Below are positions 1 through 11,509 of a stretch of DNA of 64,000 bases, one piece after another. Below the pieces are notes generated by a model, which saw only the letters and a program-made list of their open reading frames with translations, searched no databases and was not told the origin of the DNA. The first letter of the stretch is position 1. Every line of letters begins with the position of its first letter. The position numbers and the translations under genes are program-made. Source of the stretch: Silene conica (taxonomy: Eukaryota; Streptophyta; Magnoliopsida; Caryophyllales; Caryophyllaceae); the NCBI GenBank assembly GCA_029255685.2, contig CM055318.2, forward strand, positions 6,949,001 to 7,013,000, in the 5' to 3' direction.

Positions 1-316
1 GCATAATCAGGCTAGTCAAGGTTTGCGTGTGTAGTTCTTTTTCGAGTTCCAAAAAAAACAAAAAAAAAAAAAAAAAAACAAACAAACCGAATCAGGTCTA
101 TACAAGATTGTATGATCCAAACATATTTGCATTCTTATTAAGGACCAAAATTACATAAAACAATGCTATTCCCATAAACTATAAAAGGAAGTTTTTTTTG
201 CCAATTGTAAAAGGGAGTTAAAACTATATGAAATAGAGTGTACATTCTGTTGAAAAAAAACTTCGAAAATATAGGAAAATGAATAAGAGATTACATTTGG
301 AGACAATATGAGTCGC
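1..316. other. 3' flank of the aminopeptidase P gene; A-rich tract
   Basis: AT-rich DNA following the minus-strand stop codon at 317. A long A-rich run lies at about 51-80. It probably contains the 3' UTR and polyadenylation region of the neighbouring gene. No coding signal seen. Confidence 0.5.
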
Positions 317-3300
317 TTAGGCGGTAATTGGCTCCGTAGCATATTTCAACCACGCAAGCTCAGAATCGCTAAGATACGATGCCAAAATTTCTCGGCACTT
401 GGAATGATACATGTTCAACCAGTTTCTCTCTTCTGGTGTCAAAAGTTTCAAGTCGATTAACTTGTGCTGATATGGCGCCTGAAACAAAATCAGTAAAAAT
501 CGCGTAAGAGATTGCTTTGTAAAACATTGATTGCAACATCTAGGTGCAAATTTTAGGAATGAAAAGCTCACCCATGTAATGTGCTCAAACTCTAGGTATC
601 CTTTATCACCAAAGTTGAAAGTTGTATCTGCTTCCTTTACAATAAGGACATTTTCCAATCTTATTCCAAAATTTCCATCCTCGTAATAACCGGGCTCTGG
701 AGGTAAAAAACAAAATTATTAGTTTTCAAATTGAAGCGCACGTCCAAGGAGGATAAAATATTTCCAATATATGATAATAACTGAGACAACAACTTTAAAG
801 ATAAGCATTTCTAAAATACAGTTATGATCTCGATACAGTCTGAGTCCTCCCACCCAAAATTCAAATAACGAAAGGGAAATTGAGAAACAAGGAGTTAGCG
901 ACCATTAGCATTTAGCATATGCTCCCAAATGGACGAATGCATGCAACAACTCACATGCGTGACAAATCAATTTAACATATAACAAAATGAGGAATACACG
1001 AGTATTTGTACAGCCTCGTACAAAACTCATTGGCATTGAAAGCATCACTAACCATCTGTTACAGCCATTGTGGCCTGCAGTGGAACATTCCGAGCATGGG
1101 GTCTGAAACTAATTAAATGAGGGCCTGCTCAAACAAGCAATAAAAAAACACTAGTAAGAACTTTGAGCTTCGTACTAAATAGATTAGCAGTAAATCTGGT
1201 AAAATTATAATACCATAGGTCCATAAAGCTAGGCTAAAAGCAAATTACCATCTCCCATGTTGCCAACTTATTAAGGTCACGAGCTTTATTCTCGAATAAA
1301 AACAAATAAGAAAAATCTATGTAAAAGGGAACAGCCTTCACTTGCCTTCATGTACATTGAGGTACGACCCTATGCCATGACCAGTACCATGTCGATAATC
1401 AAGGCCATTCTTCCACAACGGAATTCGAGCAAGAATATCAAGAGCATGACCTAATATACAAGTTATATACACGACAAATTAGTACATCCACATGTAATTG
1501 TAATTTGAAGTTCTAAACTATTGTAGGCAATATGAAAATGGTAGATAATCAACGTTTTTGATCATCCAATCAGAGAAAAGTTCCGAAAGCATCAAAACTT
1601 AAAGTCCCAATAAACTAATTAAAATTTTTAAACTAACTCATATAATCATCCATATATAAATTAGATGAGTGAAGACCATGGTTGCAGTACCATTTGTTCC
1701 TTTTGGAAATCGGGCATTCCCCAATCCAATGTGGCCTTTGAGAACCTGCAATTAATAGGCGAAGCGAAATTCCAAATCAGGTCAAGCATTAGAAATTAAA
1801 ACGATAATATGGTTAAACAAATTAAGTCTAACTCAGGGACCTCACAAGTTACACGAAATTTCAGGATAAGTAAGGAAATAACCTATGGTTCAGTAATGTT
1901 GGAGAAATCAAATAGGTTACTAACATGGAAAATCAATTCAAGTTTTAGACTTTCTGAATCAAATTTCGAGATAAGTGAAGGAAAAACACTTTGGATAAAA
2001 GTTTTTAAATTATGATCCCATCGACAATGGCTCACTAAATCCATCCATGAAATCCCGATATAATGAATTTATATGATTGCGAGCCGTAAAGCATTTTTGT
2101 ACTGTGTATTCGTGTACTGAATGAGAACACAGAGATATTTCAATAAATTTGAATCATTTCGAAGGAGATGCATCACAACTACTTGCTAATGTCAACGGGA
2201 TTATGGTGTCAATTGTGAATAGTTGCCCAAATCTCATCACATTCCTACTCTACCTCAAGATTGAATTTAATTGCATTTTAAAGTAAGAATCTTACCCCTG
2301 TATAGCATGCTTTTTCATGATCAGATGGCTGCCCGAAATGTACTGTTCGTGTTATATCAGTTGTTCCATCTTGATACTGTCAAAGACCACCACGGCAAGT
2401 AAAATATGAAACAATATCAGATGAACGTCGTCGTAAAATGATCAAAAGCTTGTTGATAAGATATTTCATCTACCTGTGCTCCAGAGTCAAATAAGTATAT
2501 TCTATCTGGATCCATCTCAGCACAAGTTTCCGGCTCTGGCCCGTAATGGATAATGGCCGCATTGGATCCCACAGACGAGATGGTAGGAAAACTCAGTCCC
2601 CTAAAATGCTGAAGACAGAGATTAGGACATGTTAATTTTCTGAAAAGCTTATTAATCAGCACGTTTTAGTTATAATGATATTTAATAAAGTCATTTATCA
2701 CTCTATACCGTCCTCTAATCTTCTAACACCAATTAGTTACATTTCAGAGCAACTCGCTGTACTAATTAGAACCCTTGGATCACACTATAATCTGTGATAT
2801 ATTGCTTTACTCTGTAATTCACAGTATATTGAAAATTTCCAAGGTTAAATGCATATGAAAAAGTCTTTAATCATGATTTTGAGAGTTCATATCACATCTC
2901 CAAAGTCAAATTAGGATGCCTAGAAGTTTTTGATATGTGTGGTTCCTATTATTCCCTAGTGCGCAGTTGCCAAACTAATATCAACTTCAAGTGCGGGCTT
3001 AATAGACAAATGCCCACACTAATTCAGAGAAGGAAAGAACAAAAGTGTGGTTTCTATGTTGCATAGTTACCTCTTTGGACGCACGAAAACTTTCGAGCTT
3101 GTCACTCACAGATACCTCTGTCAGTTTTGCTGCTTCCCTGCCACAATCCCCAGATCGTCAAGAAACAATATAAACTGAGTCACTGAAAACTATTATATCT
3201 ATATGGGCAAAAACAGACGGATTCATGGTAGTAGAAGATTAAGATAATAACATTGTTTATTAGGCTCCTTTTTTATTCTGTAACAGTTTGTATCTGTACC

Positions 3301-6300
3301 CCTAATTACAAATAGCTAAAACCATGAAAAAATAGGAGCGGGCGAACACAAATAACCTTCTTTTATAGTGACATATAATTTGTTTCCAGTTACGCTTATC
3401 TAAACAACGATCACCCTGCTAAGTACTAATAACAGCATTACTCGATGCCTAGAAGGCTCCCGTATAAGCTGGGGTAAGATGTTCATGTATGCGATTTTTC
3501 TCTACTGTTAAGTATATATAAATAATTTTTTACAAATAAGAAGTAATGGAAATTTCACCAAGGCGCACATCAAATGACTAGTAACTTCATAGTATAGGAA
3601 GCGTAGATACTTGGGTTATGTTGTTACATGGGGAACGTAGGTTATGTTGTTATATACTTCGTACAACATAACGCATGTAATTATATCAGAGTATATCTCC
3701 TCATGCATAAAATCATGGAGTAGCACATTTGTCTAAGTACATCAATTATGTTTACAAGTTAACTAATGAGAATAAAGATACTTACGGAAGTTGTTTCCTT
3801 TCTGCCTTTGCCTCGGAGAAATAACCAGAAGCTCCATACAGCTCTTGCATCTGCAAAAATTAAATTATTAGATCCTTGAGTTACAGAGACTTCCTTTCAT
3901 CTAAAAACATCATGTGTCCAGGTAGTAGGGAGCTACCGATTACCATTACAAATTCTTCCTATATAAAGCATGACCACATCCACAGTCATGCCTTAAAAAT
4001 ACCCCTTCCAGGATTGCTTCTTTTCCATCAGAGTAGAAGACAAATACAAGGTTCTCGATTTCACAGAAAAGAAATCAGTCGAATTCTTTAGTAACGTTTG
4101 CTCTAGCATTGGTCCCTAAAGTTATTTAGTGCTCAGTTTAACAAGGCGTGGGGTTCATGGAGGCAAAGGGGCACGCTTTTGCACAGAAGGATGGGCATCT
4201 AGCTAGTCAAGCAATGGTCACAGTCTTATACACATTAAGAACTACTCGCTGCATGCCAAAAATTTTGGCCACATTCGCCATGGTTTGTCCCTCTAAAATG
4301 AAACGCTGCCTTCTAAATTTAGCATGTTAAACTGAAAGTTCTTAATAATAATAACCAAAGGAGTGAAATGGAAAGACAGCAAATTTTACAGCAGAGGATG
4401 AGCATCTAGCTGGTACTTCAGGTCCTTGGTGCTTTTACATTAAAAATAAATCCAACTAAATGCAAGCTAACTTTAGGAGTGATGGGAGAACCGAATCCCA
4501 TATGATAATTTGTAAGAAAAAAACTACATCCATCATCTAATCATGATCTTCTTTGGCATAACGATAGCATATCTTTTCTAAAGAGGAAAAAGGCAAGATA
4601 TAAACATGTACCTGCTTATCAAGCCACACAAGAAATTGCACTACAGCTGCACCGTCTCGGATATGTGCGTTTCTCAACCCATCCATTTCAACAGGATTCT
4701 GAAATCATAAAGCGATAAGTAGGAATTACTGTTCATAATAAGAAAATTACTGCATATTTTGCTACACCTAATAAACAACCATCACTTCATTAACATCAAA
4801 ATGATTCGGTGAGAGCTTTTTTATGCGTTGTCATACAATCTAGACTAAGAAGTACAACTCTATAAAGCTTTCTTTGAGAACAATTCACATTTAGTGAAAA
4901 TAATTGAATCAGCAAGTAATGCAGATGCAGATGAAACTAGACAAAAATATTACCTTCAAAGCTTTCGGAAGGGCTATAGGAGATTGCTGTAAAGAGACCT
5001 GGTCAGGCTTAAGCTTTGAATATAAAGCATAGCAGCACGATCCAGGGTCCATCCATATGAGGCTACAGTCGTTCCTTGTCTCGAGTCCACCTTCTGACGA
5101 TGAAGACTCAAGCTGGTTGGATGCCAGCAAGTCAACATCTGAGCTAACTGCGGCATAATCCCGGACTTCAATTTTGTTGTCCTTCAAGTACAAATGCACC
5201 TACAAACACAAGATATATTATTTTATATCCTAAAACCAAATTCACAAAGAAATTAAAGGCCAAGAAACTGTTAACAAATTAGGAACTTTGACAAGCAAAA
5301 AAACACAATTTTGGAATTAGATAATATCTGGACAGGTTTATTAGAACTAACGTCAACAGAGTCACAACATTGTGACGTAATTTCATAGCCGTCTTAATGC
5401 TTTCTTTGAGGACAATAGCCTTGTAAAGGAGGGAAAATTGCATCCTGACGACATTTTGTCTAAATGTTTTTCTATTGAGAATATTTTCAATCAGAACCTA
5501 GGACTCTTTCTTCTACGAGAAGCTAGGACCTGTTCTAATAACTATTTTTGGAACCCTTTTACCAAATCTATTTGCCTTACTAAGGCGTCATATTTTCTCC
5601 TATATTTGTCCTTACTCGGTGTTTTAACATCCAAATTAAACTCCTTCATTAAGGTGGTCTTACAACTATATCCATAAGAGGAATATACTCAGTAATTTTA
5701 TTCTTTGTTTTGCATTTTCCCCTATATTTGTTCATACTTGATGTTTCAACATCCAAATTAAACTATTTCTTTAAGCTATAGCACAATTATATCAATAAGA
5801 GCAAAATAATTTTGGTATTCTTTGTTTTGCCCACTAAAATGGTTACTTTTTCTGTCATCTACTCAATTTAGGGGTTCATACTTGCAAATATCAGATTTTT
5901 AGAAAAATGTATTGTTTACTAAATATACAACTATACATGGCCAAGATCAGTTCATCATGACTGCGCAAAGTGCAACAATGAAGAAAATGCAGAGTGCTTT
6001 TTAGTATGGTTAGCAACTTCCAAGTAGATACCAACCTCAGGAGATACTTTTCTTTGGTCGACATAGAAAAAAGCTGAACCGGTTGTTACTACAGCAAAGG
6101 CATGAACAACTGGACAATACGAAACATCACCACCACGGACATTATACACCCAAGCAACCTGCAACATATGCACCAGAGAAAATCATGGAGCAGATGTAGA
6201 CTATAATGTACTACACTACTTAAAACATTTTTTTTGGATAATGTATGAAAATATCTGTTTTGATGAAAAAAAAATACCGAATTTTATGATTTGATTGAAA

Positions 6301-7785
6301 ATAGTTTATGGTCAACGAGTCAACTTTGACAAATTTTGACCACCAAAATACAAGAATGATCTACCTCATCGAGTGCAGTAAGGACAATGCTATGTGCTTT
6401 CTCCTGTCGAAGTCTGTCCCTCAAATCTTGCAGCTTCTCAGCTACTGAGCGACCAGCAAATTCCATTGTTTGGACCTTAACTGGACTCAGTTCACCTGTT
6501 GGTCTATCTGTCCAAACTTGGTCAACAAGGTTCGTGGAAGTCTGCACCAACTTTTGTCGTTTCTTTTCAAATGCACGCAACCATCTTTGTGCAGTATCTA
6601 TTGAAACACACCAGGGATCAACACCTACTGCCGCTTCTTCTGGGAGGTTCTGGTAAAAACAATAACGATAATTCAGTTCTACCCTAAAAAGCCAAAACAT
6701 TCATCATATATTCAGCTCTTAACTTTAAACTATGAGTCACAATTCACAAATCCCGCAAATATCATACTCTTAGCTTCTTAGGTCTTAAGCAAAAACAAAC
6801 TCACATCCGACATCCAGATTTCAAGTGCTGGATCTTCTCCCATACGCATAAGTTTCCATTGACTACTCAGCTGCTCCTCTGCCTGCAAGAAGTACCTCCC
6901 ATCCGTCCAAAGCCGTGCATCATCCATTGTTATAAGAGCCAAACCTGAAGTACACATAAGAGTAATGATTTCAAAGGGCTTATGTCAATCAACACAATTC
7001 AACCAGTATAACCAAGTGAATTGGTTAAAACTTTAATAGCACTAGCCAGTAGTACAGTTCACAGGAGACCATGATTGATGCTATCGACTCCCCCGTCTCA
7101 ATCATTTTTTTACTTTTTTTTTGTTCCTTGTGAAGAGTAGTTTAATCAACGATAAGCAAATGATTGGGACGGAGGAAGTAGTTGTAATTTTGTAAATGCA
7201 TGTTATACAGAAGCACTAACATGATCAATCAAGTGATCCAAAATATCAAGTTACCTTTCCAACAAATCAACAAGCACAGCAATAAGCGAACTTTTCTTTT
7301 ACGAAAATAAAATTTAATCTATCAATGGCATGATCAATCAAGTGCTAAATTATGTAATTATAACTAATACTCCCTCCGTCTCATTCATTTGTTTACCTTT
7401 TATATTCATCGTTCCGAATACAAACACAATAACAACATTCAATTTACAAAAATGGAAGAGATATAAGCATACATACCAGCACTTCCAGAGAATCCAGATA
7501 TAAATTGGCGTCTTTTATCACGATCAGATACATACTCACTCTGCAAAATTAATCAAAATTTATTGAAATTCAATAAAAACAAAAATCCACTATTGAAAAT
7601 CAAAAATTAAGTAACCGAATATTAATTTAGAAGTGAATATATAAAATTGAATCAGCGTAGCAAAGATAAAAGCACGCAATAAATATATGAACCTGATGAT
7701 AATCTTCAGAAGGAACGACTAAAGCATGAAGAGGAGGAGAGTGAGAAGCCATTAGAGATCGCAGAGTAGTGAGTTTATCCGCCAT
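317..7785 (-). CDS. APP1: Xaa-Pro aminopeptidase P1 (APP1-like), 16 exons
   Basis: Cytosolic-type metallopeptidase (M24B, pita-bread fold) that removes an N-terminal residue preceding proline. Exons on the minus strand in order: 7785-7693, 7540-7477, 6944-6805, 6649-6365, 6158-6036, 5199-4954, 4698-4612, 3850-3786, 3137-3071, 2608-2474, 2376-2296, 1745-1691, 1450-1346, 1124-1053, 696-572, 478-317. The frame is open throughout and gives about 634 aa; Arabidopsis APP1 is about 645. The start [18 protein letters not shown] aligns with plant APP1. All five expected metal ligands are present: Asp in FDSGAQ (exon 10), Asp in TTDITRT (exon 11), His in GTGHG (exon 13), Glu in DEPGYY (exons 14/15) and Glu in RLENV (exon 15). 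Intron 13 (1345-1125) has a GC donor. Introns carry small MITEs and AT-rich filler. It looks functional. Exon edges were set by eye from splice consensus and homology. Confidence 0.93.
5598..5845. repeat. Imperfect tandem duplication in APP1 intron 5
   Basis: Two roughly 125-bp units share the blocks ACATCCAAATTAAACT and ATTCTTTGTTTTGC in the same order. It lies inside the intron between exons 6 and 5 and has no coding meaning. Confidence 0.5.
7088..7178. mobile_element. Small Stowaway-like MITE in APP1 intron 2
   Basis: About 91 bp with inverted ends: CTCCCCCGTCTCAATCATTT on the left, and on the right the reverse complement of CTTCCTCCGTCCCAATCATT. The right flank is TA; the left TA is degenerate. 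A further single CTCCCTCCGTCTCATTC end occurs at about 7373 without a partner. Confidence 0.6.
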
Positions 7786-7862
7786 GGTTGAGTGCTGTTG
7801 TTGATGTATTCGAGAAAGAGAGATTGATGAGGAGTTTAAGTTGAGAGTTGGAGAGTGTTGGA

Positions 7863-7871
7863 CTTTATATA
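7863..7871 (-). promoter_or_regulatory. Probable TATA box of APP1
   Basis: On the minus strand this reads TATATAAAG, about 80 nt upstream of the APP1 start codon at 7785. Spacing and orientation suit a plant core promoter with a short 5' UTR. The start of transcription is inferred. Confidence 0.5.
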
Positions 7872-8320
7872 TGACTTTCAATAACACTTATTTTTTAGGG
7901 TCTAATATAAAACGGACTAAATATTATGCGTATTATTTTCTCGATTATTTGATAACTTATACGTTAAATAACTTGTTTTTTCAAATTTTATACCTAAGAT
8001 AAAAGAATTTTAAAGCTTATACCTAAAATTAACATTTTCTTTCAAATTTATTACTAAGGCTCCGTTTGGCAATGCACTTAGGTAACTGATTTGATGGTTT
8101 TTAGTAGTGGTAGCCGTGGTTGTGTATAGAGTGAGGTTGTGTGAGTTAATAGGGAGGAAAGTAGACGATGATTAATTCAGTATATTTTTTGAGATTGAGT
8201 ATATTAAGTTTAAGAGAAAATGTTATTTAAGGTATAACTTATCAAAAGAACCTTGTTTTTTTAATAGAATTTAACCATCATTTTATATACGACTCTAGGA
8301 TATTTTTAATAGAAGTTATA
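7872..8320. other. APP1 upstream region, no gene seen
   Basis: AT-rich intergenic DNA upstream of APP1. At about 8057 it contains CTCCGTTTGGCAATGC, which resembles the ends of Tourist/PIF-type MITEs, but no matching second end was found. Any distal promoter elements would be here. Confidence 0.4.
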
Positions 8321-8350
8321 CTAGAATAGATCTCGCGCAATGCGCGGTAC
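8321..8350 (-). mobile_element. Helitron-like 3' terminus
   Basis: On the minus strand the palindrome CGCGCATTGCGCG (8334-8346) is followed about 10 nt later by CTAG and then T. A short GC-rich hairpin before CTRR and a T target base is the usual Helitron 3' end. The body would extend rightwards (8350-8740, AT-rich); its 5' TC end was not found. Confidence 0.45.
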
Positions 8351-8894
8351 ATATATAATATTTATTTTTTAGGATATTATTTATAATGAAAAACTAAAGT
8401 TATAAAAGATATATTTTTTACAAAATCTATATATTTTTTACCATAAAATTAATGATTTCATTTTATAAATTTTTTCCAATTATTTTAATGAAACTTTTTT
8501 GTCACAAGGTTAATCGCAAATATGTATTAAATTATTCTCTAAAGTTATAATTATAGAATTTAATGAAAAATTTACCAACTTTTAGTATACAGTTTAACAC
8601 CGGTTTATTTTATTTTGATGAAAAAATCACAATTTTGAATTTAATTATAAGATTATATTTTAATGAAAAGATAATAGGTTAAAGGAAGAAAGTTTTTACT
8701 TGTTTCTTTATTTAGATTTAGATTTAAGCATTTGGAGAAAAACTAAGGGGACGTTTGGTTAGAGAAAGGGAATCAGAAAGGGTGAGGGGGGAAAAATTGT
8801 TTTTTGGTTACACCAAGAAAGCTAAGGAACTAAGGATCCACTCAAACTCACTCTTACCACTAACACACACCACCGCAAATAACCAATTATCTAC

Positions 8895-9180
8895 TGGTGT
8901 CGATGGTGGTGGTGGGGGTGTCAAGGCGGTGGTGGTGGTGTCATGACTGCGGTGACGGCGGCGGTGGTGGTGAAGGTGTCATGGTGGCGGTGATAGTGAT
9001 CACGGCGGTGATGGTGGTTGGGGCGTCATGGTAGTGGTGATGGTGGAGGTGCCATGGCGGTGGTGGTGGTGACGGTGGTCACGGCGATGATGGTGGCGGG
9101 GTGTCATGGAAGTCGTGGCGGCGGTGTGTCACGGCGATGGTAGCGGTGGTGGCGGTAGTGGTGGTGGCGTCATGGTGGTG
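8895..9180. repeat. GGT/GGC-rich trinucleotide tract
   Basis: About 285 bp of degenerate GGTGGT/GGCGGT repeats inside the 8744-10016 element, strongly G-rich on the plus strand and much more GC-rich than its surroundings. The open frames across it are by-products of the triplet repeat. Confidence 0.7.
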
Positions 9181-9189
9181 ATTTGGTAG

Positions 9190-9772
9190 TAGGGATGTCA
9201 TTGGGGCGGGTACAAGCGGATACCGCCCCGCACCCGCCCCAGTTGGGGCGGGGACGGGTAGAGCTTTGGCGGGTGGTGGGGCGGGGACGGGTAGGGAAAT
9301 TGTACCCGCCATGGGTAGTGGGGCGGGGATGGTTTTGCGTGTTACCCACTTCATACCCGCCTACCCGCCAATTATTACAAAAATTAATAACATTATTACG
9401 ATAATTTTACAAATATTATTTTGTAATAATTTAGACGTAATGTTAAAATAGCTATTTTATAAAGTATTTACGAACTTATTTGGTAAATAACTAAAATTAT
9501 ATAAACAAATTCCTGAAAATAGAAATTACTAGTGATTAACACAAGTTGTACGAAAAAAAGATCGGAAAAATTTATGGTGTGACGGGTTAATGGGTTGGTG
9601 GGGCGGGGATGGTTTTGGAAATTTGTACCCACCACGGGTGGTGGGGCGGGGATGGTTTTGGAATCTTTTACCCGCCATGGGGATGGGGCGGGGATGGGTA
9701 CGAGGTTTTTTTGATGGGTACGGGTACGGGGGAGCCTATATCCAACACCGCCCCGCCCCAATGACATCCCTA
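9190..9772. mobile_element. hAT-type MITE with 8-bp target duplication TTTGGTAG
   Basis: A 583-bp element. Left end TAGGGATGTCATTGGGGC; the right end is its inverted copy. The flanks TTTGGTAG (9182-9189 and 9773-9780) are exact 8-bp direct repeats, the hAT signature. The interior repeats GGGTA/GGGGCGGGGATGG motifs in both orientations. It inserted into the GGT-rich part of a larger TIR element. No transposase. Confidence 0.85.
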
Positions 9773-10139
9773 TTTGGTAGTGGTTAGTGTGGTGGTAGTC
9801 GCAAGTGTGGTGGTAGGTGAAAAAAGTGGTTGAAGGGTAACAAGAATAATAAAATCTCATACCTTTGGGTGTCGTGGAGGTGAGGAATTAGATGGTTTTT
9901 GGGGTAAGGAATGAAGTTTCATTCTCTTTGTTTGTGTCAAACAAACACTAAAAAAGGGAATGAATAACTTTGTTCCCTCTCCCTTTCTTATAAACCTCCA
10001 ACCAAACGCCCCTTAAGAGAATTCTCGTGCTAATATACGACTTTTGTTTGAGTTAGAAAAATATGAGAGTAGTTACAGAGAGAAGGGGTGGTGCACAAAT
10101 GAGATTATGTAACTTTTATTTAGAGGATGTACAAATTTT

Positions 10140-10495
10140 CTGGATGCAACATGAAATTAAGTCGCTTAGGCGGACAACGACTTGAGGTAAGTCGCTTGCT
10201 CCCAGGGCGATTTGCCTCTGGATGAGGGGCACAAATTGGCCTTGCACTGCTCTCCTTAGTCGCTTTTCCCCATGGCGACTTGGACTCTAGTCGCTGCCTC
10301 TCAGGACGATTTGCTTCTGGGAGAAATGTGAGGTTTGGATTGCATAAATTTACAGTTTAGGTATATTCGTCGTCGGTAATAGCGACGTAAATATGAGTGT
10401 AGCTCCAGTGATGACGTGAACCCATCTTTGATAATAAATTTCAAAAGTTAACTATTTCGTTAATTAATTATTGAAAATCGTCCATTTCAAAAAGA
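10140..10495. mobile_element. Partial Mutator-like element, right end only
   Basis: The segment 10415-10495 matches the long terminal inverted repeat of the element at 44802-45477 (shared blocks AATTATTGAAAATCG and GTTAACTATTTCG). The interior shares its AAGTCGCTT and GCGACTTG motifs. No left TIR was found, so the copy is truncated or decayed. No coding sequence. Confidence 0.55.
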
Positions 10496-10620
10496 AAACA
10501 TTATAATTATAGTAGGGAAGTGATCAAGGTTACAAAATGTGTGGGTGCTGAATGTCACTTTGTTTTTGGTACTTTTGAATTTTTAATAATTGTTAATTAG
10601 GATTTTTTTTTGGTAGAGAG

Positions 10621-10890
10621 TCTTTAGAGACGGTGTCATAATAAATGTATTGTGAAATTATTGTAAAATGTAAAGGAATTGGTAGATGTTTTTGGGTAGT
10701 GAGTCTTTAGAGACGGTGTCATAATAAATGTATTGTGAGATTATGGTAGAATGTAAAGGAATTGGTAGATGTTTTTGGGTAGTGAATCTTTAGAGACGGT
10801 GTCATAATAAATGTATTGTGAAATTATTGTAGAATGTAAAGGAATTATTAGATGTTTTTGGATAGTGAGTCTTTAGAGAGGGTGGCATAC
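10621..10890. repeat. Minisatellite, 83-bp period, three copies plus a partial
   Basis: Units starting TCTTTAGAGACGGTGTCATA begin at 10621, 10704, 10787 and 10870 (partial), exactly 83 bp apart. Units are about 95% alike by eye. There are no unique spacers, so it is not a CRISPR-like array. Confidence 0.85.
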
Positions 10891-11509
10891 TATTTTGTGG
10901 TTGATAGTTGTGGCCCATTTCGCAATTGTAAGGGAAATTGGACTTTCTCATGTGGTGATCATCGTACACCACATTTGTAAAAGGAAATGCCATTAGTCTA
11001 ATTAAATCAAGATATAAACTAAGTAATTTGACTAATTTCTTGGTATTGATCCCTAAGATAAAGTATTTCCAAACTTTATTTTTTTTTTATCATGATATAT
11101 ATCACTTTATTATATAAAGTGTTAATTTTAGATATTTTGTCGATTAAAAATAATACAAAAAAGCATCTTAATTAAAATTATAAATGAAAAATAGTACTTT
11201 GTACTCTATTATTCAACATACATCCTCGTTATGGTATTATACATAACACATCAATATATTACATTAAGAAAAAATACACTTCCTTATAAAAGAAAAGAAA
11301 AATGTCTTTCATAAAATGAGCAATAGTGAGTAAAAGTGTATTATCTTATAGACAAATTTTCTTTTATTTTTTATATGTGTATAATTATAACTTATATATA
11401 GATGGATCGTCTTATTTTATAAGTATCTATACTGAAATAATTTAAAATTATTTATACAAACAATTTCAATAATATATATTTTTGTGAATAATTAGGATTT
11501 CCATAGGTT
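10891..11509. other. AT-rich 3' flank of the ankyrin gene
   Basis: Very AT-rich DNA downstream of the ankyrin gene stop codon. I searched it for the PGG/transmembrane segment that ACD6-like proteins usually carry and saw none. Confidence 0.5.

Larger units (their letters stand above)
8744..10016. mobile_element. TIR element (about 1.27 kb) carrying a nested hAT MITE
   Basis: The ends are inverted repeats: left AAGGGGACGTTTGGTT, right AACCAAACGCCCCTTA, each followed inward by AGAAAGGGA-like sequence. The direct repeat at the insertion site is not clear (CTAA against TTAA), so the superfamily is unresolved; PIF/Harbinger is possible. The left interior (8895-9180) is a (GGT/GGC)n-rich low-complexity tract. 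A separate hAT MITE sits at 9190-9772. No transposase gene is present, so it is non-autonomous. Confidence 0.65.

Noticed and set aside
9079..9860. Pro-rich and Gly-rich open frames
   Set aside because: They lie inside the TIR element and its hAT MITE and come from GGT/GGGGCGGG repeats.
8744..10016. Calling the outer TIR element a definite PIF/Harbinger MITE
   Set aside because: The flanks read CTAA and TTAA, which is not a clean TTA/TAA direct repeat, so the superfamily was left open.
10621..10890. Regular direct repeats that could suggest a CRISPR array
   Set aside because: The 83-bp units are continuous, have no unique spacers, and this is plant nuclear DNA; it is a minisatellite.
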